DNA of 64,000 nt from AC-32 sp963763475 (GTDB taxonomy: Bacteria > Actinomycetota > Thermoleophilia > Gaiellales > Gaiellaceae), in NCBI GenBank assembly GCA_963763475.1, contig CAVXOR010000001.1, forward strand, positions 124,001 through 188,000, read 5' to 3'. The notes beneath the pieces are model-generated. The model saw only the letters and a list, made by a program, of their open reading frames with translations, ran no database searches and was not told where the DNA came from. Position numbers and translations under genes: made by a program. Shown piece after piece: positions 24,605-32,288 of this stretch; position 1 is the stretch's first letter, and each line of letters opens with the position of its first letter.

Positions 24605-26989
24605 CTAGACGTCAAGGAATCGGACGTCCTTCGCGTTCTGCTCGATGAAGAGGCGGCGAGGCTCGACCTGGTCGCCCATCAGCATCGAGAAGACCTGGTC
24701 GGCAGCGGCCGCGTCGTCGACCTCGACCCGGATCAGCATCCGCCGGGTGGGGTCCATCGTCGTCTGCGCGAGCTCCTCGGGGTCCATCTCGCCGAGGCCC
24801 TTGAAGCGGCGCACCTGGATACCGTCCTTGCCGAGCTCGAGCGCGAGGTCGCGCAGCGTCTCGAACGTCTCGGCGTGCCGCGATTTCTTGCCCAGCTCGA
24901 GCTCGAACGGCGGCGCGCCGACGATCTCCACGAGGCGCGCGTAGGTCTTGCGCAGGTTCGCGTACACCGGCGAGGCCAGCAGCTCGGCTGGCACGACCAC
25001 GTGGACGGCGGCGCTCGTCTCGCGCTCGGTGACCTTGATCTTCGCGCCCTCGGCGTCGCTTTCGACCACCGCCACCTCGTAGCCGTTGGGCTCGAGCGCC
25101 GAGAGGGCGGCGTCGATCTCGGCGGCCAGCGCCGCATCGGTCTCGACCAGCCGGTGCTCGATCACGAAGTTGGCGGGGCCGCTGCCGAAGTCGGCGCGCA
25201 GGCGCGAGGCCCAGCCCTCGAACTCGTGCAGCGCGCGGCTGAAGCGCTGATACCGCGCCTCGGTCAGCTTCTGCTGAGCGCCCGAGCGGTCGGTCACCTC
25301 GATGTCCTTCACCCGCTCACGAACGAGCACTTCCTCGAACTGCGACTCCTTGACCACGTACTGCTCGCGCCCTCCGACCTTGACCGCGTAGAGCGGCGGA
25401 ACGGCGATGTAGACGAAACCGCCGTCGACGAGCTCCGGCATCTGCCGGTAGAGGAAGGTCAGGATCAGCGTGCGGATGTGCGAGCCGTCGACGTCGGCGT
25501 CAGTCATCACGATCACGCGGTGGTAGCGCAGCTTCTCGAGGTCGAACTCGTCGCCGATTCCCGTCCCGATCGCGGTGATCATCGACTGGATCTCGTTGTT
25601 CGAGAGCACCTTGTTGATCCGGTTCTTCTCCGAGTTGATCACCTTGCCGCGCAGCGGCAGGATCGCCTGGAAGGTGCGATCGCGCGCATCCACGGCCGAG
25701 CCGCCGGCCGAGTTGCCCTCGACCAGGAACAGCTCGGCCGAGGCCGGGTCGCTGATCTGGCAGTCGGCGAGCTTGCCGGGCAGCGACGAGCTCTCGAGCG
25801 CGCTCTTGCGCCGAGTCAGCTCACGGGCCTTGCGTGCCGCCTGCCGGGCCCGCGACGCCGAGATGGCCTTGTCGATGATCCGCTTCGCGTCGCTCGGGTT
25901 CTCCTCGAAGTACTCGGCCAGCCGCTGGTTGACGGTCTGCTCGACGAGGCCGCGCACCCAGGGATTGCCGAGCTTCGTCTTCGTCTGGCCCTCGAACTGC
26001 GGGTCGCGCAGCTTGACCGAGAGCACCGCGGCCAGGCCCTCGCGGACGTCCTCGCCTTCGAGGTTGTCCTCCTTCTCTTTGAGCAGGCTCTTCGCGCGGG
26101 CGTAGTCGTTGAGCGTTCGCGTCAGCGCGCCCTTGAAGCCGGACAGGTGCGAGCCGCCCTCGGTGGTGTTGATGTTGTTGGCGAACGAGAAGACGGACTC
26201 CTGGTAGGAGGAGTTCCACTGCATCGCGACCTCGACCGTGCCCTGGCCGTTGTCGCCCTCGAAGTAGACGATCCCCTTGTGGACCGGGTCCTTCGACTTG
26301 TTCACGTGAGCAACGAAGTCGCGGATCCCGCCCTCGTAGTGGAACTCGTGCTTCTCGTCGCCCTCGCGCTCGTCGTAGAGGACGATGCGCAGGCCCTTGG
26401 TCAGGAACGCCGTCTCGCGCAGGCGCTGGACGAGCGTCTCACTCGACCACTCGAGCTCCTCGAAGACGTCGCCGTCGGGAAGGAAGGTGATCGTGGTGCC
26501 GGAGTCCTTGGCGACGCCGACCGTCTGCAGCTCGGTCGTCTGGTCGCCGCGGGCGAACTCCTGTCGGTAGATCTTCCCGTCGCGGTGCACCTCGACGTGC
26601 AGCCACTCGGAGAGCGCGTTCACGACGGAGACGCCGACTCCGTGCAGGCCGCCCGAGACCTTGTAGCCCTCGCCGCCGAACTTGCCGCCGGCGTGCAGCT
26701 TCGTCAGCACGACCGTTACGGCGGGCAGTCCCTGCTCGGGCATGATGTCGACGGGGATGCCGGAGCCGTTGTCGGTGATCGTCACCGACGCGTCCGGGTG
26801 GATGGTCATCTCGATCGTGTCGGCGCGGCCCTGGAGGGCCTCGTCGACCGCGTTGTCGATCACCTCGTAGGCGAGCTGATGGAGCCCGCGCGGGCCCGTC
26901 GAGCCGATGTACATGCCCGGTCGCAGCCGGACCGGCTCGAGCCCCTCGAGAACGGTGATGTCTTTAGCGGTATATGTAGCCTTGGCCAT
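24605..26989 (-). CDS. gyrB: DNA gyrase subunit B, long form with TOPRIM insertion
   Basis: A 794-residue ATPase subunit. The GHKL ATP site shows VIDNAVDEALQGRAD, DNGSGIPVD and the glycine-rich GGLHGVGVSVVNALS. TOPRIM motifs are LVEGNSAGGSA and MTDADVDGSHIRTL, and the C-terminal GyrA-contact block is RRFKGLGEMDPEELAQTTMDP. Between about residues 546 and 719 lies about 150 extra residues (VIEHRLVETDAALAAEID and following) where most actinobacterial and firmicute GyrB proteins have about 20; proteobacterial GyrB has such an insert. The start ATG has no Shine-Dalgarno sequence and follows a run of six T bases. Confidence 0.97.
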   Translation of the reverse strand: MAKATYTAKDITVLEGLEPVRLRPGMYIGSTGPRGLHQLAYEVIDNAVDEALQGRADTIEMTIHPDASVTITDNGSGIPVDIMPEQGLPAVTVVLTKLHAGGKFGGEGYKVSGGLHGVGVSVVNALSEWLHVEVHRDGKIYRQEFARGDQTTELQTVGVAKDSGTTITFLPDGDVFEELEWSSETLVQRLRETAFLTKGLRIVLYDEREGDEKHEFHYEGGIRDFVAHVNKSKDPVHKGIVYFEGDNGQGTVEVAMQWNSSYQESVFSFANNINTTEGGSHLSGFKGALTRTLNDYARAKSLLKEKEDNLEGEDVREGLAAVLSVKLRDPQFEGQTKTKLGNPWVRGLVEQTVNQRLAEYFEENPSDAKRIIDKAISASRARQAARKARELTRRKSALESSSLPGKLADCQISDPASAELFLVEGNSAGGSAVDARDRTFQAILPLRGKVINSEKNRINKVLSNNEIQSMITAIGTGIGDEFDLEKLRYHRVIVMTDADVDGSHIRTLILTFLYRQMPELVDGGFVYIAVPPLYAVKVGGREQYVVKESQFEEVLVRERVKDIEVTDRSGAQQKLTEARYQRFSRALHEFEGWASRLRADFGSGPANFVIEHRLVETDAALAAEIDAALSALEPNGYEVAVVESDAEGAKIKVTERETSAAVHVVVPAELLASPVYANLRKTYARLVEIVGAPPFELELGKKSRHAETFETLRDLALELGKDGIQVRRFKGLGEMDPEELAQTTMDPTRRMLIRVEVDDAAAADQVFSMLMGDQVEPRRLFIEQNAKDVRFLDV

Positions 26990-27035
26990 GAAAAAAGCCC
27001 TGCAACTCGCGCATTTCCGGGCTGGACTAATCCTA
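26990..27035 (-). promoter_or_regulatory. gyrB leader with T-tract and possible -10
   Basis: The minus-strand leader runs from a possible -10, TAGGAT (27035-27030, overlapping the DUF721 stop), to the gyrB ATG. It can pair AGCCC (27023-27019) with GGGCT (27000-26996), followed at once by TTTTTTC and the ATG. The form is that of a short terminator or attenuator placed on the start codon; no Shine-Dalgarno sequence is present. Confidence 0.35.
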
Positions 27036-27497
27036 GCAGGCGGAGCGGCCGTCAGCGACGCTTGCGAGGCTCATCCGCGCAGCTTTTTCTACCGATTTGC
27101 GGAGATCTTCCGAGCCGATCGCGGCGGCCCACTCCTGCGCCTCGCGCGCCTGCTCCAGAGTGGGCACCGGCGGAGGCCTGCGCGACTTCTCGGCAGCGGG
27201 CGCCGGAAGCTCCGGCAGCGGGCCCGGAGCGAAGCGCAAACGGGCCGGCGCGGCCTCCGGGACGGCCTCCTGCAGGCGGCCCGCGATCTCGGCCTCGAGC
27301 TGCTGCAGCTCGAAGGCCCACGTCGAGGAGGCCGCGTTCACGTGTAGCGTGCCGTCGCGGGCGAGACGCGCCGGCCAGGCGTTCGAGGCCACGGTCTCGC
27401 CGACGGCATCCGGCCAGGCAGCAACCAGCTCGGTCATCGAGCCGGCCGCGCCGAAGCGGGAGAGCTCTCGCTTCACCTCGCCGCCGATTCGCTCCAT
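27033..27497 (-). CDS. DUF721 (DciA-like) domain protein
   Basis: A 154-residue protein. Residues about 1-95 form the DUF721/DciA domain: LVAAWPDAVGETVASNAWPARLARDGTLHVNAASSTWAFELQQ (split here) with the conserved W-P-x-(A/V)-V-G and W-x-x-E-L positions. DciA is the ancestral replicative-helicase loader, but in actinobacteria the exact role of this recF-gyrB neighbour is less certain. The C-terminal third is proline/arginine-rich with no fold visible. The ATG overlaps the recF stop (ATGA). Position between recF and gyrB is typical for actinobacteria. Confidence 0.85.
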   Translation of the reverse strand: MERIGGEVKRELSRFGAAGSMTELVAAWPDAVGETVASNAWPARLARDGTLHVNAASSTWAFELQQLEAEIAGRLQEAVPEAAPARLRFAPGPLPELPAPAAEKSRRPPPVPTLEQAREAQEWAAAIGSEDLRKSVEKAARMSLASVADGRSAC

Positions 27498-28567
27498 CAG
27501 GTCACCTCGCTCGTGCCGTCGGAGCGCTGGGCGATCTCGAGCGTCTGGGCCGGCTCGCCGGGCAACGCGTTTCGGCTCGCGCTCGTGACCAGCGCCTGCC
27601 CCGAGGCGCGCACCCGCTCGGCGAGGATCCGGCGGCGATCGGGGTCGAGCTCCGAGAGCACGTCGTCCAGCAGCAGCAACGGACGCGTGCCGCGGCGCTG
27701 CTCGATCAGCTCGGCCTCGCCGAGCAGCAGCGCGAGCACGGCCAGGCGCTGCTCGCCCTGCGAACCGAACGCGCGCAGGTCCCGGCCCGCGGAAAGGACG
27801 CCCAGGTCGTCCAGGTGCGGCCCCGCGCCGGTCGCGCCGCGCTCGAGGTCGCGGTCGAGCCGACGCTCGAGCCCCTCCACGCTCGGCGCCTCGCCCTCGT
27901 AGCGCAGCTCGGCCTGCGACAGGCCCAACTCGCCGGCACGCTCGGCGAAGCCCGGCTGCAGGACGGCAACCGTCTCGTGCCGGCCGGCCACGAGCTCGGA
28001 CGCCAGCGAGCTGACCTGCTCGTTCCAGGGCGCCAGCGCCTCGCGCGACGAGACTCCCTGCGCGACCCGACGCAGTGCCGCGTTGCGCTGGCCGACCGCG
28101 GCGCCGTATTCGGCCGAGAGCCCGGCACGGTTCGGCGCCAGCCGCCCGAGCACGCGGTCGAAGTACGCGCGACGCGCCGCGGGGCCGCCCTTGACCACCA
28201 CCAACCGGTCGGGCGTGAAGACAAGCGTCGTCACCTCGCCGCGCAGTTGCTCCGCCGCGCGCAGCTTCGCCCCGTTCAGCGTTGCCCGCTTGCCGCTGCC
28301 GAGCTCGAGCGTGACCTCGAGCTCGAGCGGCGCGCCGGCCCGCGAACCGCGCAGCGCGACCCGCGCCGCCTCGCGCCCGAAGCGAACCAGCTGCGCATCG
28401 GCGCGCGTTCGCGGCGAGAACCCCTGCGTGCCGACGTGCAGCGACTCGAGCAGGTTCGTCTTGCCGGCCCCGTTCGGCCCGGTCACGAGCACGAGGCCCG
28501 GCTCGAGCTCGAGGTCCAGCTTCGAGTACGAGCGGTAGTCCCGCAGAGCGACCGCAGCGACGATCAG
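27497..28567 (-). CDS. recF: DNA replication and repair protein RecF, apparent CTG start
   Basis: A 356-residue SMC-like ATPase that loads RecA at gaps. Walker A is GPNGAGKTNLLES (about residues 30-42), the signature and Walker B lie in RAFGSQGEQRLAVLALLLGEAEL and LLLLDDVLSELDPDRR (split here). Before Walker A the frame reads IVAAVALRDYRSYSKLDLELEPG, the conserved RecF N-terminus. There is no ATG/GTG/TTG between the previous in-frame stop and GTG 28490-28492, which would leave only a few residues before Walker A. CTG at 28565-28567, two bases past the dnaN stop, aligns with the usual M-I-V start. Confidence 0.9.
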   Translation of the reverse strand: MIVAAVALRDYRSYSKLDLELEPGLVLVTGPNGAGKTNLLESLHVGTQGFSPRTRADAQLVRFGREAARVALRGSRAGAPLELEVTLELGSGKRATLNGAKLRAAEQLRGEVTTLVFTPDRLVVVKGGPAARRAYFDRVLGRLAPNRAGLSAEYGAAVGQRNAALRRVAQGVSSREALAPWNEQVSSLASELVAGRHETVAVLQPGFAERAGELGLSQAELRYEGEAPSVEGLERRLDRDLERGATGAGPHLDDLGVLSAGRDLRAFGSQGEQRLAVLALLLGEAELIEQRRGTRPLLLLDDVLSELDPDRRRILAERVRASGQALVTSASRNALPGEPAQTLEIAQRSDGTSEVT

Positions 28568-28568
28568 C

Positions 28569-29702
28569 TCAGCCCGCGAGCCTGATCGGCATGATCAGGT
28601 AGAGAAAGTCGTCCCCCTCGCCCTGGAGCACGGCCGGGCGCAGCGGGCTGATCAGCTTCAGCCGTAGCTGGTCGCCGAGCACCGACTCGACCCCGTCGCG
28701 GAGGAACTCGGCGTTGAAGCCGATCTCGAGCGGCTCGCCACTGAAGGGGACGGGCAGCGACTCGCGTGCCTCGCCGACGTCTTGGGTCTGCGCCGAGACG
28801 GTCAGCTCGCCGTCGGCGAAGCGCAGCCGCAGCGGCGAGTTGCGCTGGGCCATCACCGAGACGCGGCGGACGACGTCGAGGAGCTCCTCCCGCGGCAGCG
28901 CGAGCTCGTGGTCGAAGGCCTCCGGCACGAGCTGCTTGTAGTTGGGGAACTGGCCGTCGATGCGGCGCGTCGTCAACAGTGCGTCGCCCGTCGCGAAGAT
29001 CACCTGGTTCTCGTGCACCGCCAGCTCGATCTTCTCGCCCTCCTGCGCGATCCGGGCGAGCTCGCCGAGGGCACGGGCGGGGACGATCGCCTCAAGCTCC
29101 GGAACCGTGCCCTCGACCTCGGTCTCCTTGACCGAGAGCCGGTAGGAGTCGGTCGCGGCCATCACGAGCTTGCCCGGCTCGAAGCGCATCAGGACGCCGG
29201 TCAACACCGGACGCGACTCGTCGCGAGAAGCCGAGCGGCTGACGCGCGCGACCGTCGTCAGCACCGTCTCGCGGTCGACCTCGTGCCGCTCCGCCGCCTC
29301 GGCCTCAGGCAGCCTCGGGAAGTCCTCCGCGTTGTAGGTGTGCAGCCGGTAGGTCGCCGCGCCGGAGCGGATCTCGACAGCCGCCTCCTCGGGCTTGTGC
29401 TCGATCGTCACCTCGGCGGCGGGCAGGAGGCGTGCCAGGTCGAGCAGTAGCCGGCCCGGCACGACGACGGAACCCTCGGTCGCGTCCGGGACGTCGATCG
29501 AGGTTCGCAACGAGAGCTCCATGTCGGTCGCGGCGAGCTCGAGCTTGCCACCGGAGGCGTGCAGCAGGATGCCGGCGAGGATCTGGACGGTCGTCCTCGT
29601 CGAGACTCCGCGGGAGACGACCCCGAGCGCCCGGGTCAGCTCGTCGCGAGGACAAGTGACGGTGAGGGTTCCCTGTGCGACCACAGCTTCTGTTTCCATC
29701 AT
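28569..29702 (-). CDS. dnaN: DNA polymerase III sliding clamp (beta subunit)
   Basis: A 377-residue clamp with three repeated domains (about 1-130, 131-255, 256-377). It shows the N-terminal LTRALGVVSRGVSTRTTVQILAGILL block (split here), the middle-domain VMAATDSYRLSVKE, and the C-terminal YLIMPIRL, the family ending that forms part of the protein-binding cleft. The ATG at 29702 is used (a second ATG follows at once) with AAGGA nine bases upstream. The gene follows dnaA after 155 bases. Confidence 0.98.
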   Translation of the reverse strand: MMETEAVVAQGTLTVTCPRDELTRALGVVSRGVSTRTTVQILAGILLHASGGKLELAATDMELSLRTSIDVPDATEGSVVVPGRLLLDLARLLPAAEVTIEHKPEEAAVEIRSGAATYRLHTYNAEDFPRLPEAEAAERHEVDRETVLTTVARVSRSASRDESRPVLTGVLMRFEPGKLVMAATDSYRLSVKETEVEGTVPELEAIVPARALGELARIAQEGEKIELAVHENQVIFATGDALLTTRRIDGQFPNYKQLVPEAFDHELALPREELLDVVRRVSVMAQRNSPLRLRFADGELTVSAQTQDVGEARESLPVPFSGEPLEIGFNAEFLRDGVESVLGDQLRLKLISPLRPAVLQGEGDDFLYLIMPIRLAG

Positions 29703-29761
29703 TTATGAAATTCCTTTGTCGTAGTCATAGAGAGTGTGGAGCACGGGGATGACGCCTTGTT

Positions 29762-29778
29762 CCCGCTCCTGGAGCGGG
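29762..29778. terminator. Hairpin in the dnaA-dnaN gap
   Basis: CCCGCTC-CTG-GAGCGGG, a 7-bp stem with a three-base loop, lies downstream of dnaA. There is no T-tract, so partial termination or mRNA-end protection is possible. The same 155-base gap holds two DnaA-box-like sites: TTGTCGACA (29815-29823) and GCGTCCACA (29846-29854). Confidence 0.35.
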
Positions 29779-29857
29779 TTTGCGCTGTGGGCGCGTACTG
29801 GGGACGAAACGGAGTTGTCGACAGGGTCGAGCCCGCCGGCCGGATGCGTCCACAGAT

Positions 29858-31213
29858 TCACTGCACCTGCTTGATGCGCTTGGTCAACTCTTGCACCAGG
29901 TTGTACACATCCCGGTCCTCGCGAATCATGCGCGCGATCTTCGAGGTTGCGTGGATCACGGTCGTGTGGTCGCGCCCGCCGAACTGCTTGCCGATCTTCG
30001 GCAGCGAGGAGTCGGTCAGCTCACGCGAGAGGTACATCGCCACCTGCCGCGGGTAGACGATGTTCTGGGAGCGCCTGTCGCCGCAGAGCTCGTCCAGGGA
30101 GAGGCCGAAGCGATCGGACACGAGTTCCTGGATCCGCTCGATTGTGACCTGCTGCACCTCGCCCTGGGGGAAGACGTCCTTGAGCACGTCTTGGGCCAGG
30201 TCCTCGGTCATCGGACGGCCGGTCAGCGAGGAGAACGCGACCACGCGCGTGAGTGCGCCCTCGAGCTCGCGGATGTTGGACGAGATCCGGCCGGCGACGA
30301 ACTCGAGCACCTTCGGGTCTGGAATGTGGATGTGATCGGTCTTGACCTTCTTGCGCAGGATCGCGATCCGCGTCTCGAGGTCGGGCGGCTGGATGTCGGT
30401 GATCAGCCCCCACTCGAAGCGCGAGCGCAGCCGCTCCTCCAGGGTCGAGATGTCGCGCGGAGGGCGGTCGGAGGAGATCGCGATCTGCCCGCCCGCCTCG
30501 TAGATCGTGTTGAAGGTGTGGAAGAACTCCTCCTGGATCCGCTCCTTGTGCTCGAAGAACTGGATGTCGTCGATCAGGAGCAGGTCGTAGGCACGGTAGC
30601 GCTGCTTGAAGCCCTCGATCCGCTTGTCGCGCAGCGCGTTGATGAAGTCGTTCATGAAGGTCTCGCTCGTCACGTAGCGCACCGAGAGCTCGCCCTGATG
30701 CTCGAAGACGTATTGCGCGACCGCCTGCAGCAGGTGGGTCTTACCCAGGCCGGTGCCGCCGTAGATGAAGAGCGGGTTGTAGGCCTGCGCGGGCGCCTCG
30801 GCGACTGCCAGGGCGGCCGCGTGCGCGAAGCGGTTCGAGGAGCCGATCACGAACGAGTCGAAGGTGTACTTCGGGTTCAGCCCGACGCCGGCAGCCTCGC
30901 GGTTGTGCGTCTCGACGCTCTCGTTCCGCTCCCGGCTCTTCTCGCCCTCGGTCTCGGTGACTGCGAGCTGGATCCGCCGCGCGTGGCCCGTGGCGTCGCC
31001 CACGGCCGCGCTGATCAGGCCGATGAAATGGCCTTCGATCCAGTCGCGTGTGAAGTCGTTCGGGACGGCGACCACAAACTCGTCGTCGTTCAACTCGAGC
31101 CCCTGCACGTGGTCGAACCACGTGCGGTACGTCGTCTCGTTGAGGGCGCCTCTGAGCCGACTAGATACCTCGCTCCACAGGCCTTCCGCAGTCAGCTCAA
31201 TTGAGGGCTCCAC
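29858..31213 (-). CDS. dnaA: Chromosomal replication initiator DnaA
   Basis: A 451-residue AAA+ initiator. Domain I (about 1-85) begins SIELTAEGLWSEVSSRL; a short charged linker follows. Domain III carries Walker A GGTGLGKTHLLQA, Walker B LLLIDDIQFF, and the sensor regions ISSDRPPRDI and GRISSNIRELEGAL. Domain IV ends with the DNA-binding signature DHTTVIHATSKIARMI. The start is GTG 31211-31213, where domain I begins; the frame stays open 37 codons upstream without similarity. AAGGAG lies 13 bases before the GTG, a long spacing. The promoter and origin boxes lie upstream. Confidence 0.98.
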   Translation of the reverse strand: MEPSIELTAEGLWSEVSSRLRGALNETTYRTWFDHVQGLELNDDEFVVAVPNDFTRDWIEGHFIGLISAAVGDATGHARRIQLAVTETEGEKSRERNESVETHNREAAGVGLNPKYTFDSFVIGSSNRFAHAAALAVAEAPAQAYNPLFIYGGTGLGKTHLLQAVAQYVFEHQGELSVRYVTSETFMNDFINALRDKRIEGFKQRYRAYDLLLIDDIQFFEHKERIQEEFFHTFNTIYEAGGQIAISSDRPPRDISTLEERLRSRFEWGLITDIQPPDLETRIAILRKKVKTDHIHIPDPKVLEFVAGRISSNIRELEGALTRVVAFSSLTGRPMTEDLAQDVLKDVFPQGEVQQVTIERIQELVSDRFGLSLDELCGDRRSQNIVYPRQVAMYLSRELTDSSLPKIGKQFGGRDHTTVIHATSKIARMIREDRDVYNLVQELTKRIKQVQ

Positions 31214-31254
31214 GCCGCCGGACGCACTCCTTGTCGAGGTACTGGCGAGCGGCG

Positions 31255-31283
31255 AGCATAGCAGCGTCACCGCCGCCTCACAA
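31255..31283 (-). promoter_or_regulatory. Predicted dnaA promoter
   Basis: On the minus strand TTGTGA (31283-31278) is separated by exactly 17 bases from TATGCT (31260-31255). This is the best sigma-70-like promoter seen in the window and would give a leader of about 35 bases before the dnaA GTG. Confidence 0.6.
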
Positions 31284-31309
31284 CGCCCGCCCAAGACGAG
31301 TTGGCGTGG

Positions 31310-31465
31310 AAGAAAAGATCGCAATTTGCAGGGAAAAGCACACCCTCCACATGTCCGTCCACAGGTGTGGACGATGCTGCCGCTCGAGGCGACGCTTGCG
31401 CCGGTCCGGGGCGCACTCGTCCCACGGTTCGGGTCCGGCTTGTGCGTCCTCCGGCCTGTGGAGAA
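31310..31465. other. Probable chromosomal origin (oriC) core with DnaA-box-like sites
   Basis: The 327-base space between dnaA and rpmH contains no gene. It has an A-rich tract at 31310-31340, then CCCTCCACA (31343-31351), then an 18-bp near-perfect palindrome CGTCCACAGGTGTGGACG (31356-31373) made of two facing DnaA-box-like sequences, and TTCTCCACA on the minus strand (31465-31457), which fits TTNTCCACA. Gene order rpmH-dnaA-dnaN places oriC here or in the dnaA-dnaN gap in most bacteria. The exact duplex-opening site is not known. Confidence 0.65.
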
Positions 31466-31484
31466 CCACCCTTTGGCGCCTCGC

Positions 31485-31518
31485 TATACTGCCTCCGCGC
31501 CGCCCGGTAATCGGGCGG
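31485..31518 (+). promoter_or_regulatory. rpmH promoter -10 and leader hairpin
   Basis: TATACT (31485-31490) is a strong -10. A transcript would begin near 31497, at a perfect hairpin CCGCCCG-GTAAT-CGGGCGG (31500-31518) followed by TTCTTCTTCC. The arrangement is terminator- or attenuator-like at the very 5' end of the rpmH-rnpA mRNA. A DnaA-box-like site (31457-31465) lies in the -35 region. Confidence 0.5.
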
Positions 31519-31540
31519 TTCTTCTTCCCTCATTCGACTC

Positions 31541-31675
31541 GTGAAGCGGACCTACCAGCCCAACGTGCGCAGGCGGAAGCGCCGCCACGGCTTCCGCGCC
31601 CGGATGTCTACCCGGGCTGGCCGCGCGATCCTCAAGCGGCGCCGCGCGCGGGGTCGCAAGCGCCTCTCGGCCTGA
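31541..31675 (+). CDS. rpmH: 50S ribosomal protein L34
   Basis: A 44-residue basic protein, VKRTYQPNVRRRKRRHGFRA and on to GRKRLSA, an exact fit to L34 in length and sequence. Start GTG at 31541-31543. It is the first gene of the rightward operon from the origin (rpmH-rnpA-yidD-yidC-jag-rsmG), an order kept in most bacteria. The rnpA start lies only 17 bases beyond its stop. Confidence 0.97.
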   Translation: MKRTYQPNVRRRKRRHGFRARMSTRAGRAILKRRRARGRKRLSA

Positions 31676-31692
31676 CCCCGCTGGACGCGCGC

Positions 31693-32043
31693 GTGCAACG
31701 CCGCCACCGCCTCTCGCGCTCGCGCGACTTCGACGCGGTCTATCGGCACGGCCGCTCCGTCTCGACCCGCTTCCTCGTCCTCTACTGGTTCCCGCGAGAA
31801 ACCGGGGCGGACGCCGGTGCACGGCTGGGGCTCGCGGTGCCCAAGGCCGTTGGTCCGGCGGTCGTCCGCAACAAGATGAAGCGCCGCCTGCGCGAGGCCT
31901 TCCGTGCGCGTCTGCCCGAGCTGCCGCAGGACCAAGATTACGTGCTCGTCGTCCGCCCCGGCCTCGCCGAGGCCGTCGACTCGCGCGGCTTCGACTGGCT
32001 CACCGAGCGAGTCGACGAGATCCTCGGCAAGGCGGCGGCGTGA
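31693..32043 (+). CDS. rnpA: Ribonuclease P protein component
   Basis: A 116-residue basic protein that assists RNase P RNA in tRNA 5' maturation. It contains RLSRSRDFDAVYRHGRS and the RNR-type signature NKMKRRLREAFR (about 62-73). The GTG at 31693 is chosen because it precedes the conserved first helix; an in-frame CTG four codons upstream is possible. Its end overlaps the yidD GTG (GTGA). Confidence 0.95.
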   Translation: MQRRHRLSRSRDFDAVYRHGRSVSTRFLVLYWFPRETGADAGARLGLAVPKAVGPAVVRNKMKRRLREAFRARLPELPQDQDYVLVVRPGLAEAVDSRGFDWLTERVDEILGKAAA

Positions 32044-32288
32044 GAGTCGCCTTGCGCGCGCCGGCCTACCTCGGGCTCGGCCTCGTCCATGCCTGGCGCT
32101 GGAGCTTCGGCCTGCTCTCGCGCGGCTCGTGCAAGTACCACCCGAGCTGCTCGCAGTACGCGCTCGACGCGCTCGAGGAGTACGGGCTGGTGCGCGGCTC
32201 GGTGCTGGCCGGCTGGCGCCTGTTGCGCTGCAATCCCTGGAGCCGGGGCGGAGTCGACTACGCCCGCGACCAGAGGCTTTTCCGGTGA
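32040..32288 (+). CDS. yidD: Membrane protein insertion efficiency factor YidD
   Basis: An 82-residue protein with the family core CKYHPSCSQYALDALEEYG and GGWRLLRCNPWSRGG-like ending (here AGWRLLRCNPWSRGG), plus an N-terminal amphipathic helix. It assists YidC in membrane protein insertion. GTG start in a GTGA overlap with rnpA; GTGA overlap again with yidC downstream. Confidence 0.96.
   Translation: MRVALRAPAYLGLGLVHAWRWSFGLLSRGSCKYHPSCSQYALDALEEYGLVRGSVLAGWRLLRCNPWSRGGVDYARDQRLFR

Noticed and set aside
26302..26309. TCACGTGA inside gyrB as a parS site
   Set aside because: Only the eight-base core matches; the outer bases disagree with parS at five positions.
24605..26989. An intein or transposon in gyrB to explain its extra length
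   Set aside because: The extra stretch has no intein splicing motifs (no Cys/Ser start block, no HN end) and sits where proteobacterial GyrB has its insert.
24875..28585. A 1,236-codon open frame on the plus strand opposite gyrB, the DUF721 gene and recF
   Set aside because: Its product is low-complexity Arg/Leu/Asp-rich sequence with no motifs, exactly antisense to well-conserved genes; long antisense frames are expected at this GC content.
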